From the NCBI GenBank assembly GCA_964035545.1, contig OZ037765.1, positions 21,894,495-21,958,494 of the forward strand: DNA of 64,000 nucleotides, given 5' to 3'. The notes beneath the pieces were generated by a model that saw nothing but the letters and a program-made list of their open reading frames with translations, was not told where the DNA came from and searched no databases. This DNA is from Bugula neritina. Taxonomy: Eukaryota; Bryozoa; Gymnolaemata; Cheilostomatida; Bugulidae. Below are positions 26,311 through 38,860 of this stretch, piece after piece (the stretch's first letter is position 1; each line of letters starts with the position of its first letter). The translations under genes and the position numbers were made by a program.

Positions 26311-28636
26311 ATGGATCACAATAAACCGATAAGACTTAAAATCATCAGCATGGGAGATGCTGAAGTTGGCAAGGTTAGTTATCTAATTGTGATTTTAAAA
26401 ATATCTTTGAACTGTGCTTGGCATATCTAAAATACTATATTTTTTGTAAAATATAATTTAAATGCTTTTACATTTTATCTGTTTTGTTCACGTGTATGCT
26501 TCATGTTCACGTTTTATGTATTTTTAAGTTTATGCTAAGACCTAGTAAATACTTAAAAACGTAAAACAATGTTAAGATATGTAATGCTTTAGTATTTAAA
26601 CTACAAAGTTGTAAACTTTTTAATTGCTTGCTAAAAATAAACAAATTGAAGTTAAAAAAGTCCATTATATAAGGGGTCTTAAGATACTGTGTCATTCATA
26701 TTTAATAGTAACTAGAATTAGAACTAAGACGTTTCATAAAAAATTTTTTTGCTATTTTAAAATATTGCAAACACTTGTAACACTATATGCACACAGCAGT
26801 TGTTGCAGCAGAAGTGCTTTTATACTATGTAGATAAGATTAAAGGGTATAAAATAATATGTCTGGTTAATTCTAAGCTAGGGTTATGTTAAGCTATGTTA
26901 AAAAAATCTAAATATATACTTTTAGAGTTGTATTATCAAAAGATACTGCGAAAAAAGATTTGTGGCCAAGTATTTGGCAACTATTGGTATAGACTATGGT
27001 GTCACCAGGTGAGAAGTAAACTGTAGTACTTATATAGTTGTGAGTCTAAATAATTATATTTATATTACATCTAGCCACTACAAATTCAAAAACAAAGAGG
27101 TGCAATATAAATGTCATGAAGATGTAATATAAAATGTTAGATATCATGTTTTAGAGTGAGTCAAAAATCTGCTGACCTCAAGGTGAATATATTTGATATG
27201 GCAGGACACCCCATATTTTATGAAGTAAGTGCAGTAACCTAATTGATTGTGCAAATGTTTTTTATTTTATTATATTATTTTTAAGCTCAACTAAAAAACT
27301 TTGATGGTAGTTTGTAAACACTTGTTTGAATTTTGCACCTAAAACTTAATGCTATTGGTAAATTTGTTGTATTATAAAGTATAAACGGTAAATATTATAC
27401 ATTTGTTTGTTGAATTAGGTTAGGAATGAGTTTTACAAAGATACACAAGGTGTGCTGTTGGTGTATGATGCTGGAAACAAGAAGTCTTTTGAGAATTTGG
27501 AGAGATGGCTAGATGAGATGAGACAAGAAATAGGAAATTCTAGAGAAATAGACAACATAGTCATATGCGTATGTGCAAATAAGGTAAATTTACTAAATGA
27601 GGGTCATGTTTATCGGCTGTGTTGCAATGCAATATAAAATTGTTACTGTTACTAAAACTTACCAGTATAAATGAGCATATTTATGAATTGATCAAAATTT
27701 TTGTAGAGTGATAAAAAGAAATTAATAGATCCTGATGAAGGCAGAATGTGGGCAGACAGCAAGGGGTTTCTCTTTTTTGAGACGTCTGCTTTTAATGGAG
27801 ATGGGATACAAGAAATGTTCCAGGTTAAATTTAAATCAGCATATTAGTTTAATTTTACCTATTCCTAAAAATGCTTCCAAACTATATATTCAATCTTTCA
27901 ACATCTGTCACATTTGCTTGTTGAAATACAATATATGATACAGCTAATTGGCCACAAACATGCGTTAAACTAATTTATCCTTAACTTTAGAGCTTGTTTG
28001 ACTCAGTGGTTACCGCAGCAAGAAATGGCGGCAGGCGTGCACCAATCACCACGCAATTAGGTTACACCAAGGAGCAGGTCGACACTATACAAAGACTCAA
28101 GCACGGCAAAACAGATTATGAGAAAATGGGTCTCTATCATGGTGCTAATAAGTGAGTCACCTTTAGTAAAAGCATTTGTTATTTTTGTGTGTGTTTATAT
28201 TATCAATTTGGTCAGCCATTATGTTTAATACAGGTTTTGCTTATAGGTCAAGTTATTTCTAATATTTACAGCAGTAATCTTTGTATAAAAAATTCCAGAT
28301 AGGAACTTCAGCTTTTGTGATTGATAATAAAACCAGGAAATAGAGAAATGTATATATAGGAAATGTTGACTTCCAGTTATAAGCTACTAGTGATTCAACT
28401 TTCAAGTTTTATAATTATTATTTTTCTCCAAGTAAAGAAAAGCAGAGTTACTATATGCTAATATAAAAATAAGATATAATTATTGTAAGTTTTGTTGCAG
28501 AGAGGAGATAAACAAAGCATATCGGAAGTTAGCTGTCCTGCTACACCCAGATAAGAGCGTAGCACCAGGGACAGAGGAGGCGTTCAAGCTATTAGTAGCA
28601 GCTCGTACATCCCTATTAAAGAACACCAACACTTGA
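26311..28636 (+). CDS. DNAJC27: DnaJ homolog subfamily C member 27 (Rab-like GTPase with J domain)
   Basis: DNAJC27 (RBJ) is a Rab-related GTPase with a C-terminal J domain, reported to act in MEK/ERK signalling. Exons, all in phase: 26311-26373, 26926-27008, 27155-27224, 27419-27583, 27707-27823, 27991-28151 and 28501-28636, giving 264 residues, close to the roughly 270 usual in vertebrates. Visible motifs are the P-loop GDAEVGKS (15-22), the family's switch II variant DMAGHP (63-68) in place of the usual DTAGQE, NKSD (126-129) and ETSA (152-155). The J domain spans about 205-264 with the Hsp70-activating HPD intact at 235-237. There is no C-terminal prenylation cysteine, as expected for this family. 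The start is the only ATG in frame before the P-loop exon ends. The first exon is very short and ends inside the P-loop (GK|S). Confidence 0.95.
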
Positions 28637-29252
28637 TGGAATGTCTTATATTTTAGTGTGGAAAGATAAACTCATAATTACAGTCATTTTTTTCAGAATT
28701 ATACAATGTTTTTGTACATAAATTCAATTATTTTATTTCAACTATTAGTGTTATATGCAGCATATCAAACTTGGTTTAACACTACAAACATTACATATGC
28801 TCATATGTGTATTATAACAGACATCAAATGTTAACAAACTGACATATTCATCTACCTAGTAAGTTTTTTTTTTTATAAAATTTAAGTATCAACTGATTAA
28901 CAACAAAACATTTCAACAAAGAGTACTACAAAAAACACAAGTATAAGTCCTGAAACACTACGGCCAGATCTACTAGAGCTGACAATTGATTTTTTTGGGT
29001 TAAATTATAAAAAACAGAAAAACTTCTAGTCTATATAGACAACATTTATACAAATTTAAATTATGGCAAATAAAATGGTGCCCTACTACTTGACGTGTTA
29101 AAATGGATAAAACAGGAAATTTACTGGAATGATTGTAACAATGTCATAAAACACCGTCGAAAAATATAAATCGCTTTGTATTGAAATTGTAGTGAGAAAA
29201 TGGTACTGTCGTTTCACGCCCTAATCTGACAGTACATCCAAGACCTACATGT
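28637..29252. other. Shared 3' region of DNAJC27 and NAPRT
   Basis: Two genes converge across 616 bp. A plus-strand AATAAA lies at 29069-29074 and a minus-strand one (TTTATT on the plus strand) at 28732-28737, so if both are used the two transcripts would overlap tail to tail. No other feature is seen. Confidence 0.4.
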
Positions 29253-31145
29253 TCAGGCGAGCTCTCCAATTGGCTGATTGCTGAGCCATATCTCGTGCAT
29301 GAAGTTGTACAGCTCATCGCTTACAGAAACCTACAGGAATAAAAATTCCATTAAACAATACATACGATAAATATATTAAATTGAATGCATGTTTATAGGT
29401 GGATAAATGTGATTTAAAATAATTATTTTTGCAATCTGCTGATTCAATTTAAACTGAGGTCTAGCTGTATGAAAAAACAAAAGAGTCCCCCCCACAGTTC
29501 ATATTACAAGTTGGTATTAAATCTATAGACAGCATTACATAATACATTGCATTACAAGTCAAGTAAAATGTGGCTGCTAAAAAAGAGGCTATTAATTGTT
29601 TTTTTTTAAAGAATCAGCAAACAGCTGCAAGACTCAGGCCTGTTAGGTTCACACTGAACACAAGTTGTTGTCACTCACTTTGTATGGCGTAGGATTCAAC
29701 TGTCTCTTATGATCTTCCCTCAAACAGGAAATAGATTTACACGTCCTCTCTTTTAATTCTCGTAAAGATGGCAAGGAGTATTGAACTTGGCCCTTATCCC
29801 AATACAGCTTTAGCAACACCTCCACTTTGGTTGGACACACGAAGGCTCTTTTGGATGCCTAAACAACACAATAAATATACTTATTTACCCACATGACAAA
29901 CTACTCTTCCATTAGTGACCAGTGTTTCTGACAGCACATTTCTAAATGCACTTTACTTTTTCATTAATTGGGCTAATATAGCTGGTTGAAAAATGTCACA
30001 ACCAAATACAGTGTTTATACATGAATAAGTTGTAAAGATTTATTAAAAAAGTTAAAGAACTTTTCTAGACATTAGCAGGCAAAATGGCGACTATAAGTGA
30101 CAGCTCACAGAAAACCCACTTTAATACATAATATAAATTACCAAATTAAAAAATTTAGAAAAAATATTGCACTGCCAGCTATTTTATAACGGTGTGCACT
30201 AAGTAGCAATTATTTCAGTAAGTATACATGTCTATTCATTGCAAATTATAATTACAATTATCAAAATTTTATAATTAAACATTTGTAAGTAACTGCAAAC
30301 TTGTTTTTATTACAGCATAAACTGATCAGTGATATATTCCTGAATTGTCTGGTTATACAGATTACATTGGTAACACAGGCCACAGATAAGTAAAAGTATA
30401 AATAAATAAATATATATATATATATATTTATTTATTTTATATATATATTTATTTATTTTATATATATATATAAAATAAATAAATATATATATATATTTAT
30501 TTATTTATTTATTATATATATATATTCATTTATTATACACACACACACATATAGATATATGTATATATATAATAAAATTAAAAATATATATACGTGTCAC
30601 AAGTTAGATGCAAATAACACTGACTCAGCTTACTATGAAAGGGTTGCGAATAAGCAGACGTTTGCCCTCTTCTGGTGATTGCTCAGATGCAGACATGAGT
30701 ACGTCAACTAATATGGTGCCATCAGCCCCGTACAGTCTGTAGATGTTCTTCTTGCCAGGAATTGTCACTTTGTTCACATCTTCACTCAACTTAATTCTCG
30801 GATCTCCATTAATAGCAACCAACTAATGAATAGTAACAGACGGCATATATCTGTCTCAGCAGAACACATCTAATTCTATAAGTAAGAGAGCTGGGAACCT
30901 GCCCGCCCTAGTAAACCATTTGGGTTTTGAACCTAAACCGAGATGAGCTTGTTTTATCTAAAGCAACCAGTCAGTCACATTGTCTTATAGTGATGTAATA
31001 TGATAACACTGTGTGATTAGGTACACACTGTACCGTCTTTATATCATGTGATAACATGAGCTTTATCATTGCAATGAAAGTTACGAAACATATTAGTATA
31101 TAAAGTGCAAAATAACGCACAATCTTCTGTAATACATAACATAAC

Positions 31146-31239
<94 letters not shown>

Positions 31240-34200
31240 ATATAATATATATAATACCTTATAAACACAGCCGAGAGCAGGCTGCTTCTGACATGTGACC
31301 AGGTGCGTACCGATACCATAGCTGTTTATAGAATGACCTTGCTGATTGAGTGAAGTAATTGTCTCCTCATTGATATCGTTACTAGCCACTATGCTAAGTG
31401 CTTCAAACCACGGTATGCCCATTCTACAACATTCACATTAGCAGTGATAATGGTTTTCATTTATTATCAAAACTCTCTTTCTAAAAAGCTATTTATTAAA
31501 ACAAGTTTGTCAAACCAATTGAAAAGTTACAGGTAAAATATTTTCATCAATCTGGACATAAATTAAAATCCTCTTCATATAGTTTGAGTTCATGCACTGT
31601 TAGGACTTACTTGTTGGCAACCAGTGTGAACATATTACGGACTTTGTTAGAAAGGTACGCCAGATCTCCGCTGTCCAGTCGAATGCCTTTAGCTTGATAG
31701 CCTATCTCATGAAGTGATAAGGCCACAGCGCAAAAGTTAGGTATGCCACTCCTTCAACAAATATCACCAGAACTAAATCTACGATATAGTTACAGAAACT
31801 TGGAAAAATTCCGAGAAACTATGCAATTAGAAAATCACCAACTTCTCAAGTTACCAAAAACAAAATATTTCTCCGGAACAGATTGTAGAAATATTTTAAA
31901 AAAATAGTCAAGTATTTATATATGAGTGATCAACTGTTTACAATAAAATGAGCATAAAAATAAAACAACTGCCCTGAGTATAATAATGAGATTAGTTTAC
32001 AATCAACCTCTGGTCTCCATCATGATAGACACTAACCTAAGAACATCATAAGTATCAACTAGCACGAGAAATCCCTCAGGGAAAGAGATGGCATATGCAA
32101 TGAATGCTGCTAACTCTCCTTTATTAGTCTCCTCCACAATAAAATCTGCAAACAGTCGTTCAGATTGTAAGTGAAAATATAATTAAAGCATTTTCAGACT
32201 GAAGAGTATAAACTGTACAATACTTACAAAGATCAAATAGGAAGAATACACAAACACATACTTATAAACCAACTTTAGTTGATACCACAAAACGAAACCA
32301 AACAGCAATGTCTTACCAGCTACAGTAACAGCAACAAATGCTAGGATAAGTTTTAGTTATCAAAGTGGTACATAAGCCGACAGGAAATGCAGTAAGTGAA
32401 AAGATACCAGACAGCCACTAAAGTTTCTCTCACCTAAATGTGAGGAGATTGTGTTGAGCCACTTGAGAGAGAGTTCTACTATGTCTGCAGTTTTCCCACT
32501 CCCATCTCTAAATGATAACATCTACAATATATCTTAATAAGTAACGTGTTGTTTAGAATAACATATTTTTTAGAACAGATAGAAACTAATATTGATATCA
32601 ACATATTTGACTCCAAATGTTGACATATATGATCTATCACATGCACCATGACTATAATATACACAAAATATCGGTAATTGAAACAATAGTTTCCCAATTA
32701 CATTTTTGAGTGATAAAATAAAATTTAATAGTGGTTGATTACTAAAAATATTATCATTGACTGCTGGTACTATAAATGTAATTTTAGAATTGTATATGAA
32801 AGAAATCTCACTCTTCACATATTAATGCTGGTTTAGGAGTTTGTGAATTTCAATAGAATATGGTAAACATATTTACATGATGGCCATTCAACTCGGAGAT
32901 TCCAGCAAAAGAAGTAACAAAGGCATGGGCATGGGTTCCTTTTACTGGTATATCAAACAACTTTCCAGCCAAGACATTGCTTGTACCATCAAAACCTGAA
33001 AAAATTACATCAGCTATTTAAAACGCCAGTTTATATGTACATGTAGTTATATATATAACACATATATTTATATATAACACATATATAAATTTTATATATA
33101 CATATATGGTATGTATATATACATATATTTATATATACATATAGTTATATATACGTATATTTATATATACATATATCCTAGCACATATAACAGATAAACA
33201 ATATGACTGTCTAAGGACAGAATGACAGTTATATTTGTGCTGCCGATCACAGTTATAATATGAATACCTCCCATGAAGCAATATCTCGATGCTGAAAGAC
33301 CTCCATCTGGTCCTTGAGCTCGGCGTAACCCAAACTCTAAGAGAGTAGTATTTGGTCCTGAAGCTAATCTAAATCTGGCAGCATTCGTTGCTACGAGACT
33401 AAAATGGCAAACTCATATTAATAAGTAGGCATTAGATGCACAAGGCATGTATTACATAATGCATAAAATAAATTAAATAAAAGTTTAGATAAATAAATTG
33501 ATTTTTAAATTTCACATGTTTAAACCTTTTAGAAAACACAAGAAATTAACCTGATATAGAAATATCAGCCATTCTTGATGCATCTTACTTAGAACACCTT
33601 AAAGCAAGGAGTGTAATGTACCTGGCGTAATTGACAAGATTTAGTAGAGTAGTTTCTAGGAGCTGGGCAATAGGAAGAGGCCCCTCAACTGTAATGAGAG
33701 GCACTTTAGGAAACACAACTAGACCTTCATCTATAAAGTACACTTTGAGATCTTTTGCTGAAACTGCTTTCAGGTAATCAAAGAATCTTTCATCTATACC
33801 AGGCAGAACTGTCTTTAAGTATGATATGTCTGCAAGAACAAAAATGACCCCAGGTGTTGATGATTTCCAAACAAGCAGCATGTTTCACAGGCGACATATT
33901 GTTCAGAGTGCTGCACTTATGAATGAACAAAATTCTCCAGTAATTTGCAAACTTAAACTAATTTCCTAAGCATTTTTATACCGGGAGCTCTATCGCTTCA
34001 GTACCAAGTCTTCCAAAGTATAAAATCAATACTTCAAGCATACAAACCTCTAATGCCTAGATAAAATTGATTTATCAATCACTATATCTGCTTATCACAC
34101 TTATCAAGCAGAAGCAATTTTAATATCAATGACTTAATAACCATAATCAAGCTGTACCTTGATCTGTAAACTTGAAATTTTCCAAAAACTTAATGCACTC

Positions 34201-36328
34201 TTCCACTCCAGCAAAGATGGTAAACTCCCCGTGGAAAGGATTTTTCCGGAAGAAGAGGTCAAAAACAGCAATATCATCTTTCTTGTTGTTCTTCCAGTAG
34301 GCATATGCCATTGTAATTTGATAGAGATCTGTTTGTAAATATTATAACAGCGGTCAATAAAACCCATTGAAAATTGAGCAGCAACATCAAAGAAAATTTG
34401 TTTATTTGCATTACAAGATTAAAGTGTTTGATATATTTGTTACCAAAGTAGACAAATACATCAAAGTCCAGCACAAGTTATTTAGCAACCATAACTGAGA
34501 CACATGGTTGTGCTAAGTCAATTGTTAAAGCTCTCTTTTACTAAATACCAATTGCAATGACACTTTAATTTCTCCTACTAGTATTGACATTTTAGTAATT
34601 GACTTAATTCACCATCATTTTACAATTAGCCCAGCGAACTAAGACATAAAATTGATGACATATAATTGTCTTTTTTAATAGCTACTTTACCTTTTACTTA
34701 AAACTTTTTTGTTTAGACTTTTATAAACAATATGGGCTTCTTTTGCCCAGAGCAACGTAATTTGGAGGTTGACAATTGAGAATTGGATTGGAAAACGCTA
34801 TGCTAAAAAGACTCTCTACTCAGTAGACCAAGACTATATGTTCGTCACATATTTACAAAAAAATCTACTTCATAGTTTAAATTCTCAAAATCGATATAGT
34901 CAAGTTAAAAAACCTGTGCTGAAAATTACTCATGACAGTAAATCTAGCACTTGGCAGTAGTTGTGAAACTGTAAAATAAAAGCAGAAAGAAAGCCAAAGA
35001 CAATCAATATTTATAATGATACACTAGGTTTGCAGTTCATGTCATTTGCAAGCTATGCTATAGCAATGCAGTATTATTTTATACATATTAGATTATACAA
35101 TTCAGTTCGTTAAATGCAGACAAACAAATCTATATTACGGTTGTCAAGCTTACTAGCATACATTTTATGGAAAGAAGTAAGCAACAATTACTATTGCATC
35201 AAACATATGGAATAAATAATTGCTTAGATGGCTTCCAGCTATATAATTTATTGTATTGAAAAGGTTCATTATTGAAGCCAGTTAAGTATTCTTTATTGCA
35301 TACTTCAATTATTGATCAAACAATTAGAGTTTCATCTTATGCACAATGGAGTATCGGCCTGAGATTTAATATTCACTCAGTTTTCCAATTATTATATTCA
35401 AGTGTCAATACATCAAACTGTGTAATTTCTAATCAATTCTTCAACATCAAATGGCAGTTTGAAAAATCGTTTGAATAAATAGGCATGCAATAAACTTTAA
35501 ATGGGTTTCATATAAGAAACATGCCAGCTTAAATTTTTTTCTCATGGCTACAGTTTGCTACAATGATTACAGGTGTTACAGCTGAAGCCTTGAAGTTAAA
35601 CTGTAATGTTGATGCTAGTTAAAATTTAACTATGATAGTTTGGCTGAATGCAATTAATAGAATCCATCAGATGATCTAAGTAACTTTAAATATTGATCTA
35701 GTATAAGACCAAACATTAAGAGAATGTTGGCTCCACTTGAAACAAACACACCAAACTTAACCATTATTTCCAGAGAGACTATTTATTCTAACAAAGTACA
35801 CTAACACACATAAAATCTATAGATAAAAGAATTTGGTCCTCTAAAATTTATGGTAGACATCTACATATTTACTATCTTCTAATGTCAAAATGCAGCATAG
35901 CTATGAATTTTTTGTAATAAGATAGTAAAAATAGTTACAAGAGTTTATATGTTTACTAAAAAGACTTTAAAGCTCAACATAATATTTACAAATCATTCAA
36001 CCCTCCATAATAAAACAATTTTTGATAACTAAATCTCAATGATAATTAAATTCAATTAAATTTTCGAGACAAACAGTTATATAAAAATTCACATACTCTA
36101 CTAAATGTAGATAACAAATGACTTGTTTTCAAAATCTGCAATTCAATCAAAGTTTCAATTAACAAGCAAATTATATTACATAATATTGACTTAAATTAGT
36201 ACAAAATTCAACTATAAAAAGTTTTTCTATGGCTGTAATTAATTAGTGTTACCTAATATTGAGAAAAATGTCTCACCTGTCAGTAATGGCTGAACAACCC
36301 CATTTTGATAAGGAGAACGGTCAGTCAT
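29253..36328 (-). CDS. NAPRT: Nicotinate phosphoribosyltransferase
   Basis: NAPRT converts nicotinate and PRPP to nicotinate mononucleotide with ATP hydrolysis, the first step of the Preiss-Handler route to NAD, in the cytosol. Twelve exons in phase: 36328-36277, 34328-34158, 33829-33622, 33398-33268, 32995-32877, 32521-32434, 32145-32037, 31751-31611, 31423-31258, 30822-30634, 29858-29679 and 29330-29253, giving 543 residues against about 538 in human. Diagnostic stretches are [15 protein letters not shown] near the N-terminus, [24 protein letters not shown] (its AHxF histidine corresponds to the autophosphorylated residue of the family), [20 protein letters not shown] followed by RLDSGDL, and GIGTHLVTC. 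No truncation or missing motif is seen. Intron 1 is about 1.9 kb. Several introns contain long AT microsatellites, one directly after the donor of the 31258 exon. Confidence 0.96.
30405..30595. repeat. AT-rich microsatellite with TTTATTTATT/AAATAAATAA blocks
   Basis: Alternating (TA)n and (TTTA)n or (AAAT)n blocks make the tract self-complementary; it lies in the NAPRT intron between the 30822-30634 and 29858-29679 exons. Confidence 0.95.
31149..31252. repeat. (TA)n microsatellite
   Basis: About 100 bp of almost pure TA repeats in the NAPRT intron that follows the 31423-31258 exon, beginning only a few bases from its splice donor. Length in the assembly may be unreliable. Confidence 0.98.
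33030..33180. repeat. Degenerate ATATATAC/ATATTTAT repeat
   Basis: Imperfect tandem words such as TATATATACATATA recur in the NAPRT intron between the 33398-33268 and 32995-32877 exons. Confidence 0.85.
34329..36276 (-). other. First intron of NAPRT
   Basis: Nearly 2 kb of AT-rich sequence with no coding frame that fits splice signals, no tandem repeat of note and no RNA gene that I can recognise. Confidence 0.6.
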
Positions 36329-38860
36329 TCTCAAGCTTGACTATTAAATAAAAGGCAAAATAGATTAGCTGACATTGAGTGGGACATTGTCTTCTCAACA
36401 TTGAGCATTTCATTGAAATGCCAAATGTTTTAGCTAGGACATGAAACTAATGCAGACATGAACAGAACTACAAAATCACACAGCCAGTAAGATAAGCAAC
36501 TAATTGATTGTTAAAAAAGTTATGTCATGTGAATAACCACTATGAGTAATATGACATCTTCCTATTTCTTTCAGAATAAAAACTGCCATATTCAATGGTC
36601 AAAAAATATACCTTGTATTGGAGACGTAGTGGGAAAATATAAAAAATTATGATTTTACTCTAAATAATAAAATACATTTAATACCACACTTTCTCTATCC
36701 TAGAACCTTTTTTCTAATGCAAATATCTTTAGGATATAATGAAAGTAGATTGATTAAGCTATTGTAAAGTCGTAGCTTATATAACTAGAAGACCTTTACT
36801 TTTACTTTTAGGCTCTAGTTTAGAGTGAGACTACTAGTAAAATTAATATAATAATAATCAGATAGCGATAGTGATTACTGACTGACTAAAAATAAAAAAC
36901 AAATGCTCATGACGATGCTAATGGCTAATATTAGTAGTAATGGGGAATGGCCAATGCTCATCATCATGAGTACAAAATCAAAATAATAATCATAATGACA
37001 AAATTAGTCTTACTTTTACAACTACACTTACAGGTTCATTACATTAACTTAATGTAACGATTAAGTTTAACCGGTTAACGTTACACAAGCCATCACTGAT
37101 CTGCGATCACTAAGTCCAATCACAGGATCATTATCATTCTAATTCAGTTTCACCTACAACTACAAGTAGTAGTACTACTACTAGTACTAGTAGTAGTACT
37201 GTCTAGTACTCAGTACAACACGGACACGAAACTACAAGACACGAATACAAGTAATACTAATACTAATAGTAATAGTAATACTAATACAGTAATAGTAATA
37301 CTAAATCTAATACTAATAGTAGTACTAATACTAATAGTAATAGTAATAGTTATAGTATTACTATTACTATTACTATTACTATTAGTATAAGTATTAGTAT
37401 TACTATTAGTATTACATTTACTAGTAGTATAACAATTGTCATTGTATTAGTATGCAACAAGCTAAAGGGCACACAAGCTAAGATTGTTTATTGCACTTAT
37501 ATCTTGTACTTGCAGAAACATGGAAACAAGTTGTAGCAGTGAGTGCAAAATAGTAATACTGACGCTTAAACTTTTAGTGCTTAGCCTTATGTATGTAAAG
37601 TGTAATCCATCGCCACATTGGAAATCTAGGGGATTTTCCTAAATTATAGTCCGGCTATATGAGAATTACTACGCAAACTTGAATTCATGTATAATAAATT
37701 ACCATTTGAAGCCTGCGTGATCAAGCAACGAATAAAACATTTTTTAGAACAGATAACTCTGTAGAACATTCTGTAACGATTATTTTGTCCTCGGATTTCT
37801 GACTCCCATTTCTATGGTCAAATATGTGGTGCTAATGTATACTTCTAAAGGAATAAACCATGTAAAGCTGGGCCAGTTTTAGAAAAATTTAGCATGTTCA
37901 ACTGTAAAATGCATGCTTTTAAAAATGTTTGTGCAATCTTTGCTAGGTATATTATTATATGATTTATATCATTGTTATTGTTTGAAAATGTTATATACTA
38001 GCATGGGAGCATGTCATGACTGGTAGAGCTATTTATTTTGACTATCATACTTCTGCATAGGCTTTAGTTGAATATTGGGTTTTAATCAATTTATTTCTGA
38101 ATGGAAAACGCAGTTAACAATCACTTAGTTGTCAATAACCAAACCAACTATTAATATATTTCAACATGGTCAGGCAGATACAGGCATAGTAATGATAGAA
38201 TATTTCACAGACAACTGTGGTAGCACATGTAGTTAGATTGTACTAGTTGGTACATAAGAATTCTTAAAAGCTTTTGTTATTCAAGCCTGAAATGACAAAT
38301 AAATAGCAATAGCAAAACTTATTTGATTGAAAAATTTGCCAATATCTGTGAAATGTTTATCACAATAATGTGCTTTCAGTCAAGTGTTCATGTAATTTTT
38401 TTAGACATAACACAAGGTTGCAGAAACTATGCTGAGTCAGCAAATATTTTGATGAATACGAAACTAGTGACACAGAAAAAGCTGACTGAAATAAAGTAAA
38501 TTTAATTTTAAGCTTTAAGCGTGACTAGTGCAAATCTTCAGAAATTATGAATATAATATATCTAATAAGTATAATTTTGACCCAACTAAATTGATTGTAT
38601 TTCGTGCAAATGAAAAAATTACAATATCGACATTATTCAAGTTTAAACCCCGCAAGACATATGGGTGAATATAATGAAATGTATAGCTTTAAACCGTAGA
38701 TGGACATGCATATAGTTAAAATAAGTAACATAAAAAGTTAAGAACTTGATTACAGCGAAACTACAATAATTAAAATTAAAACACAGAAAAAGAAACAGCA
38801 TGCTCATGTAGAGATGTAAATAAGTAAAATTCCAAATATTCAAAATAATTTCATGTACTT
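36329..38860. other. Intergenic region between NAPRT start and TRIM37 end
   Basis: The left part should hold the NAPRT promoter and the right part the TRIM37 3' UTR. It contains the low-complexity island at 37157-37435 and otherwise no supported gene. Confidence 0.5.
37157..37435. repeat. Degenerate TAATAGTAATACTAAT island
   Basis: Trinucleotide-phased words (AAT, AGT, ACT and their complements) run for about 280 bp. The left half is rich in AATAGT/AATACT and the right half in ATTACT/ATTAGT, so the island is roughly self-complementary around 37357. The flank CTAATTCAGTTTCACCT just left of it recurs beside the similar island near 45380. Confidence 0.85.

Noticed and set aside
31044-31422. Open frames with long Ile/Tyr runs on the minus strand
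   Set aside because: One is the genuine NAPRT exon (31423-31258) read through its donor into the TA repeat; the other is repeat translation only.
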